Below are positions 49,490-58,153 of a stretch of 64,000 nucleotides of DNA, piece after piece. The number at the start of each line of letters is the position of its first letter. Position 1 is the stretch's first letter. The DNA is taken from assembly GCF_001411495.1 (NCBI RefSeq), contig NZ_CP012981.1, positions 434,001-498,000 of the forward strand, read 5' to 3'. Source of the stretch: Burkholderia cepacia ATCC 25416 (GTDB taxonomy: Bacteria; Pseudomonadota; Gammaproteobacteria; Burkholderiales; Burkholderiaceae). A program made the translations under genes and the position numbers. A model generated the notes under the pieces. The model did no database searches and was not told the origin of the DNA. It saw only the letters and a program-made list of their open reading frames with translations.

Positions 49490-51499
49490 CTAGCGCGAGC
49501 CCGCCGGCTCGGACACGGAGTCCGGATGATGCGTGCGGGCGCGCCGCAGCGTCAAGACGAACAGCGCGCCGCCCGACGGCGCGTTGCGCGCGGTCAGCGC
49601 CCCGCCCGCGTCGCTCGCGATCGACGACGAGATCGCGAGCCCGAGCCCCAGCCCGCGCCCCATTTCCTTGGTCGTGAAGAACGGCTCGAACAGGCGCGGC
49701 AGCAGGTCGGGCGCAATGCCGCAGCCGTTGTCGCGCACCTCGATCGCGAGCGTCGCCGCCGACACCCCGATCGTCACCTCGATCGCCGGCGCCGCCACGC
49801 CGGCGACCGCGTCGAGCGCGTTGCCGAGCAGGTTGATCAGCACCTGTTCGAGGCGCAGGTCCTCGCAGCGCGCGACGAGCTCGGGATAGTCGCGCGCCAG
49901 GTCGAGCGGCGCATCGTGCGCGGGCGACACGGTCGCATCCTGCAACGTCAGCGTGAGCGCAACGCCGCGCAGGCGCTCGTCGAGCAACGACAGCACGCTG
50001 CGCAGCGCGCGCACGACGAGCGCCTGCTCGTTGCGCGGCTTCGCGCGGCCGACGAACAGCTTCAGCTGGTTCGTGATCTTGCCCATCCGCTCCGTGAGCG
50101 CGGCGATCGCCTCGAGGTTCTCGCGCGCAGCTGCCTGCTCGCCGCGATCGAGCAGCACACGCGTGTTGTCCGAGAAACTGCGCAGCGCCGCGAGCGGCTG
50201 GTTCAGTTCGTGCGTGATGCCGGCCGCCATCTGGCCAAGCGCGGCGAGCTTGCTCGCCTGGATCAGTTCGTCGTGCGCGGCGCGCAGTTCCTGTTCCGCG
50301 CGGATCCGGTCGCCGACCTCCTTCTGCAGTTGCTCGTTCGCTTCCGACAGGTCGGCCGTGCGCTCTTCGACGCGCCGGTTCAACTCCGCGTAAGCCTGCT
50401 GCAGCAGCGCGCGGCCGCGAATCATTTCGCGCACGCGCGCGCGGCGCATCCGCCAGTAGAACGCGAGCAGCGCGACCGACACGAAGCCGAAGCCCGTGAC
50501 GATCGTCGCGTTGCGCGCGTCGGCGTCGACGGGCGCGATCGGCGCCAGCGTGACGAGCAGCCAGTCGGGCTCGCCGATCCGGCGCTTGCTCGCGAGGTAG
50601 CGCGGCGCGCGCAGGCCCGCGCCGAGACGCACGATCTCCGCATCGGGGCCCAGCACCTGCTCGATGCGCAGCGGCAACGGCGTGACGGGCTGCTGCGCGT
50701 ACTGGCGCGTCTCGTAGATCGATGCGGCGACGGGCCCCGTGAGCGGCCGCAGCGTGTGGTACTTCCAGGCGGGCACCGACGACAGGAACACGACGCCGTG
50801 GTCGTCCGCGACGACGAGCGGTTCGGACGCATCGGCGCCCTGGAACCACTCGAGGTTGAGCTTCACGACGACGACGCCCGCGATCCTGCCGTCGCGCCAC
50901 ACGGGCTGCGAGATGTAGTAGCCGGGATCGCGCGAGATCGTGCCGATCCCGAAGAAGCGGCCGACCTGGCCGTTCATCGCATCGAGGAAATACGGGCGGA
51001 AGCGGTATTCGATCCCGACGAAGCTGTCGGGTGCGCGCCAGTTGCTGGCGGCGACACACAGGCCGTCCGCGCCGATCACGTAGGTGACGGTCGCGTGCGC
51101 GTGTTCGTTGAGGTCTTCGAGATAGCGGTTGACGCGTGCGGTGTAGTCGGTGCGCTTCGGCTCGGCGAGCAGGTCCTGCACGTACGGATGGCTGCCGAGC
51201 AGATAAGGCAGCGATTCGTAGCGGTCGAGCGTGCTCTTGAGCGCGTTGGTGGTGCGGTCGACGCGCACCGCGGCGTTGCGCTGCAACTCTGCGACGCCGC
51301 GCCGCCAGGTGATCGTCCACGTCAGCGTGCACGCCGCGGCGAGCGCGGCGGCAAGCACGACGAGAATGAGCAGGCGGCGCGTCACGGTCGAGGCTTCCTG
51401 GCGATGCGGATCGCCTATTGTGTCATAGGCCTCCACCTGCCCGCCCTGGCCGCCGCGGGCCGCACCGCCCACGGGCGATGCCGCCGCCTGCTCCTTCAT
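49490..51499 (-). CDS. dctB: C4-dicarboxylate sensor histidine kinase (DctB-like)
   Basis: 669 residues. Two membrane segments (LLILVVLAAALAAACTLTWT near 45 and VTGFGFVSVALLAFYW near 345) enclose a ~280-residue periplasmic Cache-type sensor. A coiled coil (EERTADLSEANEQLQKEVGD) leads to the kinase with HELNQPLAAL, NLLGNALDA, DNGCGIAP and GRGLGLGLA. The start overlaps the dctA end region (ATG 4 bp past the stop), so translation is likely coupled. Confidence 0.93.
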   Translation of the reverse strand: MKEQAAASPVGGAARGGQGGQVEAYDTIGDPHRQEASTVTRRLLILVVLAAALAAACTLTWTITWRRGVAELQRNAAVRVDRTTNALKSTLDRYESLPYLLGSHPYVQDLLAEPKRTDYTARVNRYLEDLNEHAHATVTYVIGADGLCVAASNWRAPDSFVGIEYRFRPYFLDAMNGQVGRFFGIGTISRDPGYYISQPVWRDGRIAGVVVVKLNLEWFQGADASEPLVVADDHGVVFLSSVPAWKYHTLRPLTGPVAASIYETRQYAQQPVTPLPLRIEQVLGPDAEIVRLGAGLRAPRYLASKRRIGEPDWLLVTLAPIAPVDADARNATIVTGFGFVSVALLAFYWRMRRARVREMIRGRALLQQAYAELNRRVEERTADLSEANEQLQKEVGDRIRAEQELRAAHDELIQASKLAALGQMAAGITHELNQPLAALRSFSDNTRVLLDRGEQAAARENLEAIAALTERMGKITNQLKLFVGRAKPRNEQALVVRALRSVLSLLDERLRGVALTLTLQDATVSPAHDAPLDLARDYPELVARCEDLRLEQVLINLLGNALDAVAGVAAPAIEVTIGVSAATLAIEVRDNGCGIAPDLLPRLFEPFFTTKEMGRGLGLGLAISSSIASDAGGALTARNAPSGGALFVLTLRRARTHHPDSVSEPAGSR

Positions 51500-51503
51500 G
51501 ACG

Positions 51504-52793
51504 TCAGACGCCGGCCGTCTCGGTCGGCGTGACTTCGCCGCCGCCCTTCAGCGCCTGGCGCAGCTTGTTGCGGTCGAGTTCCTTCTCCCATGCCGACACG
51601 ACGACCGTCGCGACGCCGTTGCCGACGATGTTGGTCAGCGCACGGCATTCGCTCATGAAGCGGTCGATGCCGAGGATCAGCACCATGCCCGACAGCGGGA
51701 TCGTCGGCACGACGGCGAGCGTCGCGGCGAGCGTGATGAAGCCCGCGCCGGTGACGCCGCTCGCGCCCTTCGACGTCAGCATCGCGACCGCGAGCAGCGT
51801 GAGCTGCTGCATCCACGTCAGTTCGATGTTGGTCGCCTGCGCGATGAACAGCACGGCCATCGTCATGTAGATGTTGGTGCCGTCGAGGTTGAACGAATAG
51901 CCGGTCGGCACGACGAGGCCGACGACCGAACGCGAGCAGCCGGCCTTCTCGAGCTTTTTCATCAGCTGCGGCAGCGCGGCTTCCGACGAGCTCGTGCCGA
52001 GCACGATCAGCAGCTCTTCCTTGATGTAGGACACGAAGCGGATGATCGAGAAGCCCGTGACACGAGCGATCGTGCCGAGCACGACGAGCACGAACACGAC
52101 CGACGTCAGGTAGAACGTGCCGATCAGCTTGAGCAGCGGCACCAGCGAGCCGACGCCGTACTTGCCGATCGTGAACGCCATCGCGCCGAACGCGCCGATC
52201 GGTGCCAGCTTCGTGACGATGTGCACGATGCCGAACAGCACGCGCGTGAGCCCGTCGATGAAGTCGGTGACGACCTTGCCGCGCTCGCCGAGGTGCGCGA
52301 GCACGCTGCCGAACAGCAGTGCGATCAGCAGGATCTGCAGGATCTCGCCCTGCGCGAACGCATCGACCATCGTGTTCGGGATGATGTGCATCAGGAAGTC
52401 GACCGTCGACTGCCCGTGCGCCTTCGCCGCGTACGACGCGACGGCCTTGCCGTCGAGCGTCGCCGGATCGATGTTGAAGCCGACGCCCGGACGCAGGATG
52501 TGCGTGGCCGCGAGGCCGAGCACCAGCGCGAAGGTCGACACGATCTCGAAGTACAGGAGTGCCTTGCCGCCGACGCGGCCCACCTTCTTCATGTCCTCCA
52601 TGCCGGCGATGCCGGTGACGACCGTACAGAAGATGATCGGGCCGATGACCATCTTGATCAGCTTGATGAAGCCGTCGCCGAGCGGCTTCATGTCGGTGGC
52701 GATCGACGGGTAGAAATGGCCGAGGATCACGCCGACGATGATGGCGAAGATCACCTGCACATAGAGCACTTTGTAGAAGGGTTTCTTCTTCAC
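51504..52793 (-). CDS. dctA: C4-dicarboxylate transporter DctA
   Basis: 429 residues from the GTG at 52793 behind CAGGA. A DAACS-family carrier with eight helices and two hairpins; the serine-rich loop [13 protein letters not shown] and [16 protein letters not shown] are diagnostic. It imports succinate, fumarate and malate with protons or sodium. First gene before dctB and dctD; a sigma-54 promoter lies about 195 bases upstream. Confidence 0.97.
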   Translation of the reverse strand: MKKKPFYKVLYVQVIFAIIVGVILGHFYPSIATDMKPLGDGFIKLIKMVIGPIIFCTVVTGIAGMEDMKKVGRVGGKALLYFEIVSTFALVLGLAATHILRPGVGFNIDPATLDGKAVASYAAKAHGQSTVDFLMHIIPNTMVDAFAQGEILQILLIALLFGSVLAHLGERGKVVTDFIDGLTRVLFGIVHIVTKLAPIGAFGAMAFTIGKYGVGSLVPLLKLIGTFYLTSVVFVLVVLGTIARVTGFSIIRFVSYIKEELLIVLGTSSSEAALPQLMKKLEKAGCSRSVVGLVVPTGYSFNLDGTNIYMTMAVLFIAQATNIELTWMQQLTLLAVAMLTSKGASGVTGAGFITLAATLAVVPTIPLSGMVLILGIDRFMSECRALTNIVGNGVATVVVSAWEKELDRNKLRQALKGGGEVTPTETAGV

Positions 52794-52999
52794 GATGGTT
52801 CCTGCTGAAGTAGATGAGCCGATGGAAACGGCGTCACACGCGCGGACGAATGTCAGGGGAAACAAATCGCCCGCGCGGCTGCCGTGCCGCAACAAGCGAT
52901 GCCTCAGGACGTCCGGAGGGGGAGGAAGGCAGTGGTCATCGATTGTCTCCTTGCTTGCTGTAGTAGTTCGGCCGGGGGGTTGGCCGTGCGCTTTATATC

Positions 53000-53014
53000 G
53001 CAAGGTCGATGCCA
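53000..53014 (-). promoter_or_regulatory. Sigma-54 promoter of dctA
   Basis: On the minus strand TGGCATCGACCTTGC carries GG-N10-GC with TGGCA and TTGC intact. It agrees with the sigma-54 activator encoded by dctD in the same cluster. The leader to the dctA GTG would be about 195 bases. Confidence 0.85.
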
Positions 53015-53073
53015 GGTTTCCGTAACCCCTCAAACCGTTGTTTTCATTGTATTTCTCATAATGCGGCAGGCAA

Positions 53074-53128
53074 GGAAATCCGGCTTTCCGGATTTCCGGA
53101 AAATATCCGTCCGGGGATTCGGACGGAT
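53074..53128. promoter_or_regulatory. Two palindromes upstream of dctA, likely activator sites
   Basis: GGAAATCCGG and CCGGATTTCC (53074-53083, 53088-53097) are perfect inverted repeats. ATCCGTCCG and CGGACGGAT (53105-53113, 53120-53128) form a second pair. The centres lie 31 bp apart, about three helix turns, and roughly 100 and 130 bp upstream of the expected start. This is the usual place of DctD enhancer sites; binding by this DctD is inferred. Confidence 0.65.
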
Positions 53129-53146
53129 TGGCGCATTCTTCTGATT

Positions 53147-53226
53147 AATCAGTGCTGCACGGCCTCGCCCGCCAGCAGGCCCGTCTGCGCATAAAACTCC
53201 TGTCGCACGAACGCAGCGCACTCGCG
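53147..53226 (-). pseudogene. Stranded 3' end of an actP gene (left copy of islet repeat)
   Basis: 80 bp matching 60500-60579 at 71 positions without gaps. Its frame reads [20 protein letters not shown] then AVQH and a TGA at 53149-53151; the intact actP ends [24 protein letters not shown]. Nothing upstream continues the gene, so it is a cut-off tail. It marks the left boundary of the vgrG islet. Confidence 0.88.
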
Positions 53227-53255
53227 ACTCGATTCCACCTCCATCCTTGTTTCCC

Positions 53256-53753
53256 TTATCGGAGGCCCCCCGACGGGGTGAGCTTTCTCGCGGGGCCGAC
53301 AGATCTGTATCGCACACCGTCAAAGCGGTAACTTTGGGCCGCTATAAACCCCGCGTTACCCCATCGGATTTCTACGTCTCGCATTCCATGCGAGACACTA
53401 GACTTGCCCTCGACAGAGTAGCCCCCTGCGTCCAAAACCACTTTGCCAGCATGACCGTTTCTCGAGTGCACGATCCACATGGGTCCAAGAGCAGCTCCCC
53501 ATCCGCATGCATCCTTCGTGGTGAATAGAAATGCTTTTCCCTTGTCATCCAAATTGATGGGCTCACCTACTAAACGGCAACCTAAAGATTTGTATACAGA
53601 AAATGATCTATGAGCAGCAACCTCCCTCATCAGATCATGATTTTGATTTGTCATCCCATCATCTTCCACAGTGTGATAAACCTCCCCCGCGGTCACTGCG
53701 GAAGCATAAAATATAACAGCGACAAGCACACTCCATCTCAAAAGGACAGTCAC
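53256..53753 (-). CDS. Small secreted protein, possible orphan immunity protein
   Basis: 165 residues from a GTG at 53753; GGAG lies 6 bp upstream. The signal peptide MTVLLRWSVLVAVIFYASAV then TAGE suggests export. The mature part has two cysteines (SLGCRLVGEP, DACGWG) and mostly beta-type sequence. I recognise no family. It starts 3 bp after the stop of a decayed gene that may have encoded a peptidoglycan-active toxin, the order expected for an effector and its periplasmic antidote. Confidence 0.7.
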   Translation of the reverse strand: MTVLLRWSVLVAVIFYASAVTAGEVYHTVEDDGMTNQNHDLMREVAAHRSFSVYKSLGCRLVGEPINLDDKGKAFLFTTKDACGWGAALGPMWIVHSRNGHAGKVVLDAGGYSVEGKSSVSHGMRDVEIRWGNAGFIAAQSYRFDGVRYRSVGPARKLTPSGGLR

Positions 53754-53756
53754 GAC

Positions 53757-54335
53757 TTACTCCACGATGTCTTTACATATATTACCTAAGAACAAGTCAG
53801 AATACGGCATCACATCTCTTTCTGAGATTTGACGCCCACCCAAGCTTAACCCCGGTCCGTCGTGGTGAACAGCGTACATCATCAAATACAGCTCTCGTCC
53901 CGAATAGCGAGATTTAACCATTTTCATGTTATCCAACGTGCGCCTAACGAGTGCATCTGCGTTCGCCCTTGCATCGAATCTCTGCTCGTTGGTAAGAAGA
54001 CCATACGATCGCCCGGTGCGATCAACAAATTGCCCCAGGTCTGTGGTACCGCCGCTAGTCAGTTTGACTTGCCATCACGCATTGCCCACCCTGTCTAAGG
54101 CGAAGACCTTGGGCAATTCGACTGGATTTTCCTTGGCGGCTCGCCCCCCCTCTAGCACAGCCAGAACATAGATCTGTGGAAAAGCGCCGTTCTTGGGACC
54201 GCTGGCCGCAAGCTATAGATTTCGAGAGTTTTTCAAATTGATAAAACCATTGGAAATGCAAGAAAACGCCGCCTTTCGAAGTTTACTCAGAGCCCCCTCA
54301 ACCACCCATTTAGTGGCATGACATGGCACTGACAC
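53757..54335 (-). pseudogene. Decayed gene with two in-frame stops, lysozyme/transglycosylase-like end
   Basis: One frame reads through 193 codons with stops at 54213-54215 (TAG) and 54075-54077 (TGA). Between them it is protein-like: LAASGPKNGAFPQIYVLAVL, NPVELPKVFALDRVGNA, then after the TGA WQVKLTSGGTTDLGQFVDRT and QRFDARANADALVRRTLDNM. The part RELYLMMYAVHHDGPG recalls the end of lytic transglycosylases (ALAAYNAGPG-like), a weak likeness. The TAG follows RNL and the TGA precedes WQV, as if Gln and Trp codons had mutated. No start is visible; probably a dead effector gene. Confidence 0.6.
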
Positions 54336-54839
54336 CTACCAAACAAAAGGATATTTTATTCGTCGCGATGCCCCCTCCAACCTCGACATGCGCACTCTAA
54401 TTGAGCGCACATATTTATTAATAAAACCCATCACCTCGTCGAATTCGTCCTCATTAGCCAATACAACGACCTGAGCTTCCCATGAAATTTCGCCTTCCAA
54501 GAGATCGCGTACAAACTCGATGAAAATTTGGCGTGCAAACCATTTACTGCGTCAGCCTACCCTTCAGGATGGGTATCTTCCCTGCGATACCGATGAGAAA
54601 TCGCTCACATAAAATTGCTTTCGCCACCTTATCGATGGGGAATCATCCCATGCGCAACCCATGACCTGATAAACGTCATCAGCAGTAGAACCGTATCGCG
54701 AATCTTTAATTAATATTCTCAAATGATCAACAAATTATTTACCAAAACCCCTTATGAACGATTTACCGCCAAAGAGCCTCCCATAGGCGGCCATGGTTTG
54801 CTTGGGTTCGATCAACTTGAAGTCAGGAACGAGGTCAAG
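54336..54839 (-). pseudogene. Decayed gene fragment(s) with in-frame stops
   Basis: The same frame as the upstream 232-residue gene continues after its stop: VPDFKLIEPKQTMAAYGRLF, a TAA at 54735-54737, then SRYGSTADDVYQVMGCAWDD and WRKQFYVSDFSSVSQ, TGAs at 54564-54566 and 54552-54554, and FARQIFIEFVRDLLEGEISW to a TAG at 54336-54338. The segments look like a real acidic protein rather than random translation. I know no family. Either a dead immunity or effector gene or the lost C-terminal part of the preceding gene. Confidence 0.5.
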
Positions 54840-55538
54840 TTAGTTTCCCGGGCCTCGTTCTTGGTCGCAATCCTCTGTCCCATTCATGTACCTCTGCGCT
54901 TTCTCCGGGGAGACATCTTTTAGCCTGTCAACCTCGTTACAACGGGAGTCAGGAGTACAGGTCATTAAAGATATTTCATATACATCATCGATTGGAATGA
55001 ACCCCATAGCACCAAGCAAGATCAATCTATCGTTTTTTACCTGATAACTATAACGCATCGATTGCACGTCCCCACTACCGCTTTCTATTGAAAATATTCC
55101 ACCGCATTTTGTTTTAGAACGATAAAGCCTTGGCGCCTCACCAATGTATCGGTACAATCTTTTCTTCCGATCAAAAACCCAATACCACATACCGTCACCC
55201 GACCGTCCACCACCATTTGCCACTCCAAGGCCGCGCCCACCATCATCTTTTAATTCAATATCAGAATCAATACTTATAGAGTAAGCCCGATTTTCGACAA
55301 TAAATTTATAGTTCTGCCTATTTTTCCCGGTAAGCATGCTAATAGAGACGCGACCTCCATCATCGCTACCACAATACTCAACCTTCACCGTAGATACAGC
55401 ACCCACCGATGTTTCTATGCGAACCTCCTTCAGATCGCTATAAACACACCTCTCAGATGCAGACGATGGGGTAGAAAATATAAATGACAAAAAAATAACA
55501 ATGAAAGATACTTGCAGAGCAGTCAATTTAGCCTTCAT
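54840..55538 (-). CDS. Secreted protein downstream of the effector, probable immunity protein
   Basis: 232 residues from the ATG at 55538, GGGA 7 bp upstream. Signal peptide ends near TPSSASE. The mature part is beta-rich with Cys in ERCVYSDL, EYCGSDDGG, KTKCGGIF, MTCTPDSRC and EDCDQ, and a Gly/Asp-rich turn (DDGGRGLGVANGGGRSGDGM). I recognise no family with confidence. It lies 33 bp after the peptidoglycan hydrolase gene, and periplasmic export fits an antidote to a toxin acting on the cell wall. The gene is A+T-rich compared with vgrG. Confidence 0.7.
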   Translation of the reverse strand: MKAKLTALQVSFIVIFLSFIFSTPSSASERCVYSDLKEVRIETSVGAVSTVKVEYCGSDDGGRVSISMLTGKNRQNYKFIVENRAYSISIDSDIELKDDGGRGLGVANGGGRSGDGMWYWVFDRKKRLYRYIGEAPRLYRSKTKCGGIFSIESGSGDVQSMRYSYQVKNDRLILLGAMGFIPIDDVYEISLMTCTPDSRCNEVDRLKDVSPEKAQRYMNGTEDCDQERGPGN

Positions 55539-55571
55539 AGACACATCCCAATTCGCAACAAATTCTCCGCA

Positions 55572-58136
55572 TCACTGAAGTGCATCGCAAATAACCTTCT
55601 TTGCCGTCTCAACCCGTGCTCGCCTTGCCGGGAACGTAGGGATATCGTAGCGATTGATCTTCATGGACACGGCATCTGAAGTCACCGCAGAGATTGTATC
55701 GGGGCTTTCAGGATCACATGCAGGGCTAATCTTTTTACCCATCCAGAACATCCCACCAACATCGATGGGGTTGTATTCATTTCCCGATTGGCGGGCCGAA
55801 ATCCTCTGCGGATTATTTATCACGGCCGGGCGTATTGTTGATAGCCTCGGAGTGCTCCACCAACCATTGACACTCCACCAACTCGCGTCAAACGATGTGG
55901 CGTGCAACCAACCACGGTAAACCCAGTAGCTGGCATAGTTCGCCCGCCCGGTAATTTGCAGGCTGCCTCGCCCTCGAAATTTAATTCCATCGCCAGTCCC
56001 GCTTGGGGAGTACTCATTACCCAAGTCATTATTTATTTTTTCATAGCCTTGACTGGCCAAAAATTTCAAATAACCATCTGGCCCACGGAAATAATCAGCA
56101 TCCGTTTCGTATTGGCGACTTGCAGAGGAATTTCCTTTCTCAGCCATCGTGCCTGACAGGCTGCCAGTTTCGTGCGCCATTTGCCCTATGAAATGACTTC
56201 TACGGATGGGACTTTCCCCTAGATACTTCCGCATGCAGAAATTTATCGGGATCAGAAAGCGGTCAACGTCAGCGCTTCTTGCATTCGGCAATGCTCTTGC
56301 CAGCTCAGTTTTACAAAGCCACCCGCATTTCTTGAAAACGTCGATAAACTTCATCGGATGAACGTGATAGTGCTCCTTCTCGAGTGTCAGCCCTTTCGCC
56401 ACCGCGTCCTCCCAAAACGCCAAGGCATGGTGATGGCGCTTGAGCCTTTCATACGCCGGGTCGCCCAGACACACCGGGAACAGGATATTGGCGATCGGGT
56501 TCTGCCCTTCGACACCTTTCAGCCAGTCCCAGCGCTTGTCGAAGTCATCGCGCGCCCACTCGGAGGGCATCTTGACCACGCAGTAGCTCAAGCGCTCGCG
56601 CATTTCGCCGGTCTGCGCTTTAGCGTAGGCGCGAATCAGTCGACCACGATATTCGGTAGCGGCGTCGATGGCGGGGGCAGCGCCTTGCGCCACTTCGCCG
56701 GAGCCAGGCGAGTCCGGGACGGGGTGCTGCGTTGGGGAGCGGGGCTCGATCAGTTCGAGCAATTGCGTCGAGTCGCAGCGGCTATTGCCGTCGGTATCGT
56801 CATCGATAAAGGTCCAGCCCTGCCAGTGGGGAAAGTCGGCGTCGCTGTACACCTTGACACCCGCGCAGTTGAGGTCGACGAAGGCGGTCGCGTTCCCGTC
56901 GAGGGCGATCTTGCGGAAGTGCGGCAGGCGGCCCTCGTGCAGGTCCGAGGCAGCAGGCGCGTCGGGCCCAAGGATGCGTCCGAAGCGCAGCATCTCGTAG
57001 CCGGCGCTGGGGCATCCCGGGTAGGTGTCCACCGCAGTCTTGTAAAGGTTGTAGCCCCCTTTGGCCTCAGATTCGGTCCCCCTGCGCGCGCCGCCGATAT
57101 CACGCGTGGTCACGGTAATATCGCCGCGCGCCTCGCTTAGGGTAACGATCAGTGCTTCCTTTGTTCGGCCGATCGGTCGCACGGTCCACTGCGCCCACAC
57201 CTCGGCGGTCAGGTCATCGGGTGGCGTCGCGGCCGCGCCCCCGTAGACCGCAGGTATCCGGATAGTGCGTTGCGCGTCCGTGGGTAGTGGGAGCGGCTTC
57301 GTGGCTGACGCCATCGCAACTTGGTATGCGCCGGTGACTTTCGGCCACCACGTGCCGGCCTGCGCCTCTGTCTTGCCATTGAGCGCGAGAATGCGCGCCG
57401 GCGTTGTGCGGAAGCGTTGCGCGACGCTTTCGAGCGTGTCGTTAGCCGCACCCACGGTGGAGTTGAAGGCCCGCACCACATATTTCCGGATTTCGGTACG
57501 AGGATTGACCGAGTACAGGGGCGCGCCGGCGGGAACCACGATGTGCATGTCGCCCCAGACACAGCTGCGCCGCCCCTCGGCGACCTCCAGGTCGCCTTCG
57601 CTACGCCCCATTAACCGCTCCACGTTCGCTTTGTCTGCGACGATTTCGAAGTGGATACGGTTGGACTTGCCATAGATGTCGCCGGCCTTGCCGATGGGGT
57701 CCTTGCGATACACCTTGTCTCCGCTCTTCCAGTCCGCCTTCGCCACAGCGCTCAGGTGCTGGTAGATCGAATAGAACACCACCTCGACACCCTCGCCGAT
57801 TTCGGTTCGGTGCTTGAGGATGACGACGCCGTTGCTGGTCCAGCCGGCGTAGTAGTAAAGAGGGTTGGCGTCGCGTTCTTCGCCGGTGGGCGTGGTCTTC
57901 GGTTTAGGGGCGCTGGGGCGCGCGTACACGATTTCGCCATCGGCGATAGCACGCACCGGCTCCGGATTCGCGTCGCCGCCCGGCGCCTCTAGATGCACGC
58001 CACCGTGCCAGCCGAACTGGTGACTGACGGGGAAGGCGCCTTTGCCGCTCTTTTCCCCCAGGCCGAATGTCCCGTCGTTCTGGTCGTCGGCGGTCCGCGG
58101 TTTGGGCACGCGCAAGAAAGGAAAGCTGATGAGCAT
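55572..58136 (-). CDS. Putative T6SS effector: degenerate M23-like plus GH19-like peptidoglycan hydrolase
   Basis: 854 residues, 17 bp after vgrG. Residues ~35-170 resemble an M23 peptidase: HGGVHLEAP (H44, H48) replaces the usual HxGxD and RIHFEI (H162) replaces HxH, so metal binding is probably impaired. Residues ~218-265 look LysM-like (NDTLESVAQRFRTTPARILA). From ~645 the chain resembles GH19 chitinase/lysozymes: SHFIGQMAHETG with the acid Glu656, and KFRGRGSLQITGRANYASY. No signal peptide, as expected for delivery by VgrG. The middle (~280-560) is unassigned. The last third is A+T-richer than the first two. Confidence 0.85.
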   Translation of the reverse strand: MLISFPFLRVPKPRTADDQNDGTFGLGEKSGKGAFPVSHQFGWHGGVHLEAPGGDANPEPVRAIADGEIVYARPSAPKPKTTPTGEERDANPLYYYAGWTSNGVVILKHRTEIGEGVEVVFYSIYQHLSAVAKADWKSGDKVYRKDPIGKAGDIYGKSNRIHFEIVADKANVERLMGRSEGDLEVAEGRRSCVWGDMHIVVPAGAPLYSVNPRTEIRKYVVRAFNSTVGAANDTLESVAQRFRTTPARILALNGKTEAQAGTWWPKVTGAYQVAMASATKPLPLPTDAQRTIRIPAVYGGAAATPPDDLTAEVWAQWTVRPIGRTKEALIVTLSEARGDITVTTRDIGGARRGTESEAKGGYNLYKTAVDTYPGCPSAGYEMLRFGRILGPDAPAASDLHEGRLPHFRKIALDGNATAFVDLNCAGVKVYSDADFPHWQGWTFIDDDTDGNSRCDSTQLLELIEPRSPTQHPVPDSPGSGEVAQGAAPAIDAATEYRGRLIRAYAKAQTGEMRERLSYCVVKMPSEWARDDFDKRWDWLKGVEGQNPIANILFPVCLGDPAYERLKRHHHALAFWEDAVAKGLTLEKEHYHVHPMKFIDVFKKCGWLCKTELARALPNARSADVDRFLIPINFCMRKYLGESPIRRSHFIGQMAHETGSLSGTMAEKGNSSASRQYETDADYFRGPDGYLKFLASQGYEKINNDLGNEYSPSGTGDGIKFRGRGSLQITGRANYASYWVYRGWLHATSFDASWWSVNGWWSTPRLSTIRPAVINNPQRISARQSGNEYNPIDVGGMFWMGKKISPACDPESPDTISAVTSDAVSMKINRYDIPTFPARRARVETAKKVICDALQ

Positions 58137-58153
58137 AGGTGGGTTCCTGGAGG

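Noticed and set aside
52875..52888. Second sigma-54-like site (GGCACG...GC) nearer dctA
   Set aside because: The -24 part fits but the -12 part reads CCGC instead of TTGC; the site at 53000-53014 is much better.
53147..53226. tRNA attachment site at the islet edge
   Set aside because: The repeat is the coding end of actP; no tRNA-like arms or CCA end are present.
53757..54839. Stop-codon read-through or recoding rather than gene decay
   Set aside because: Stops of all three kinds occur, with no shared context or recoding hairpin; decay is simpler.
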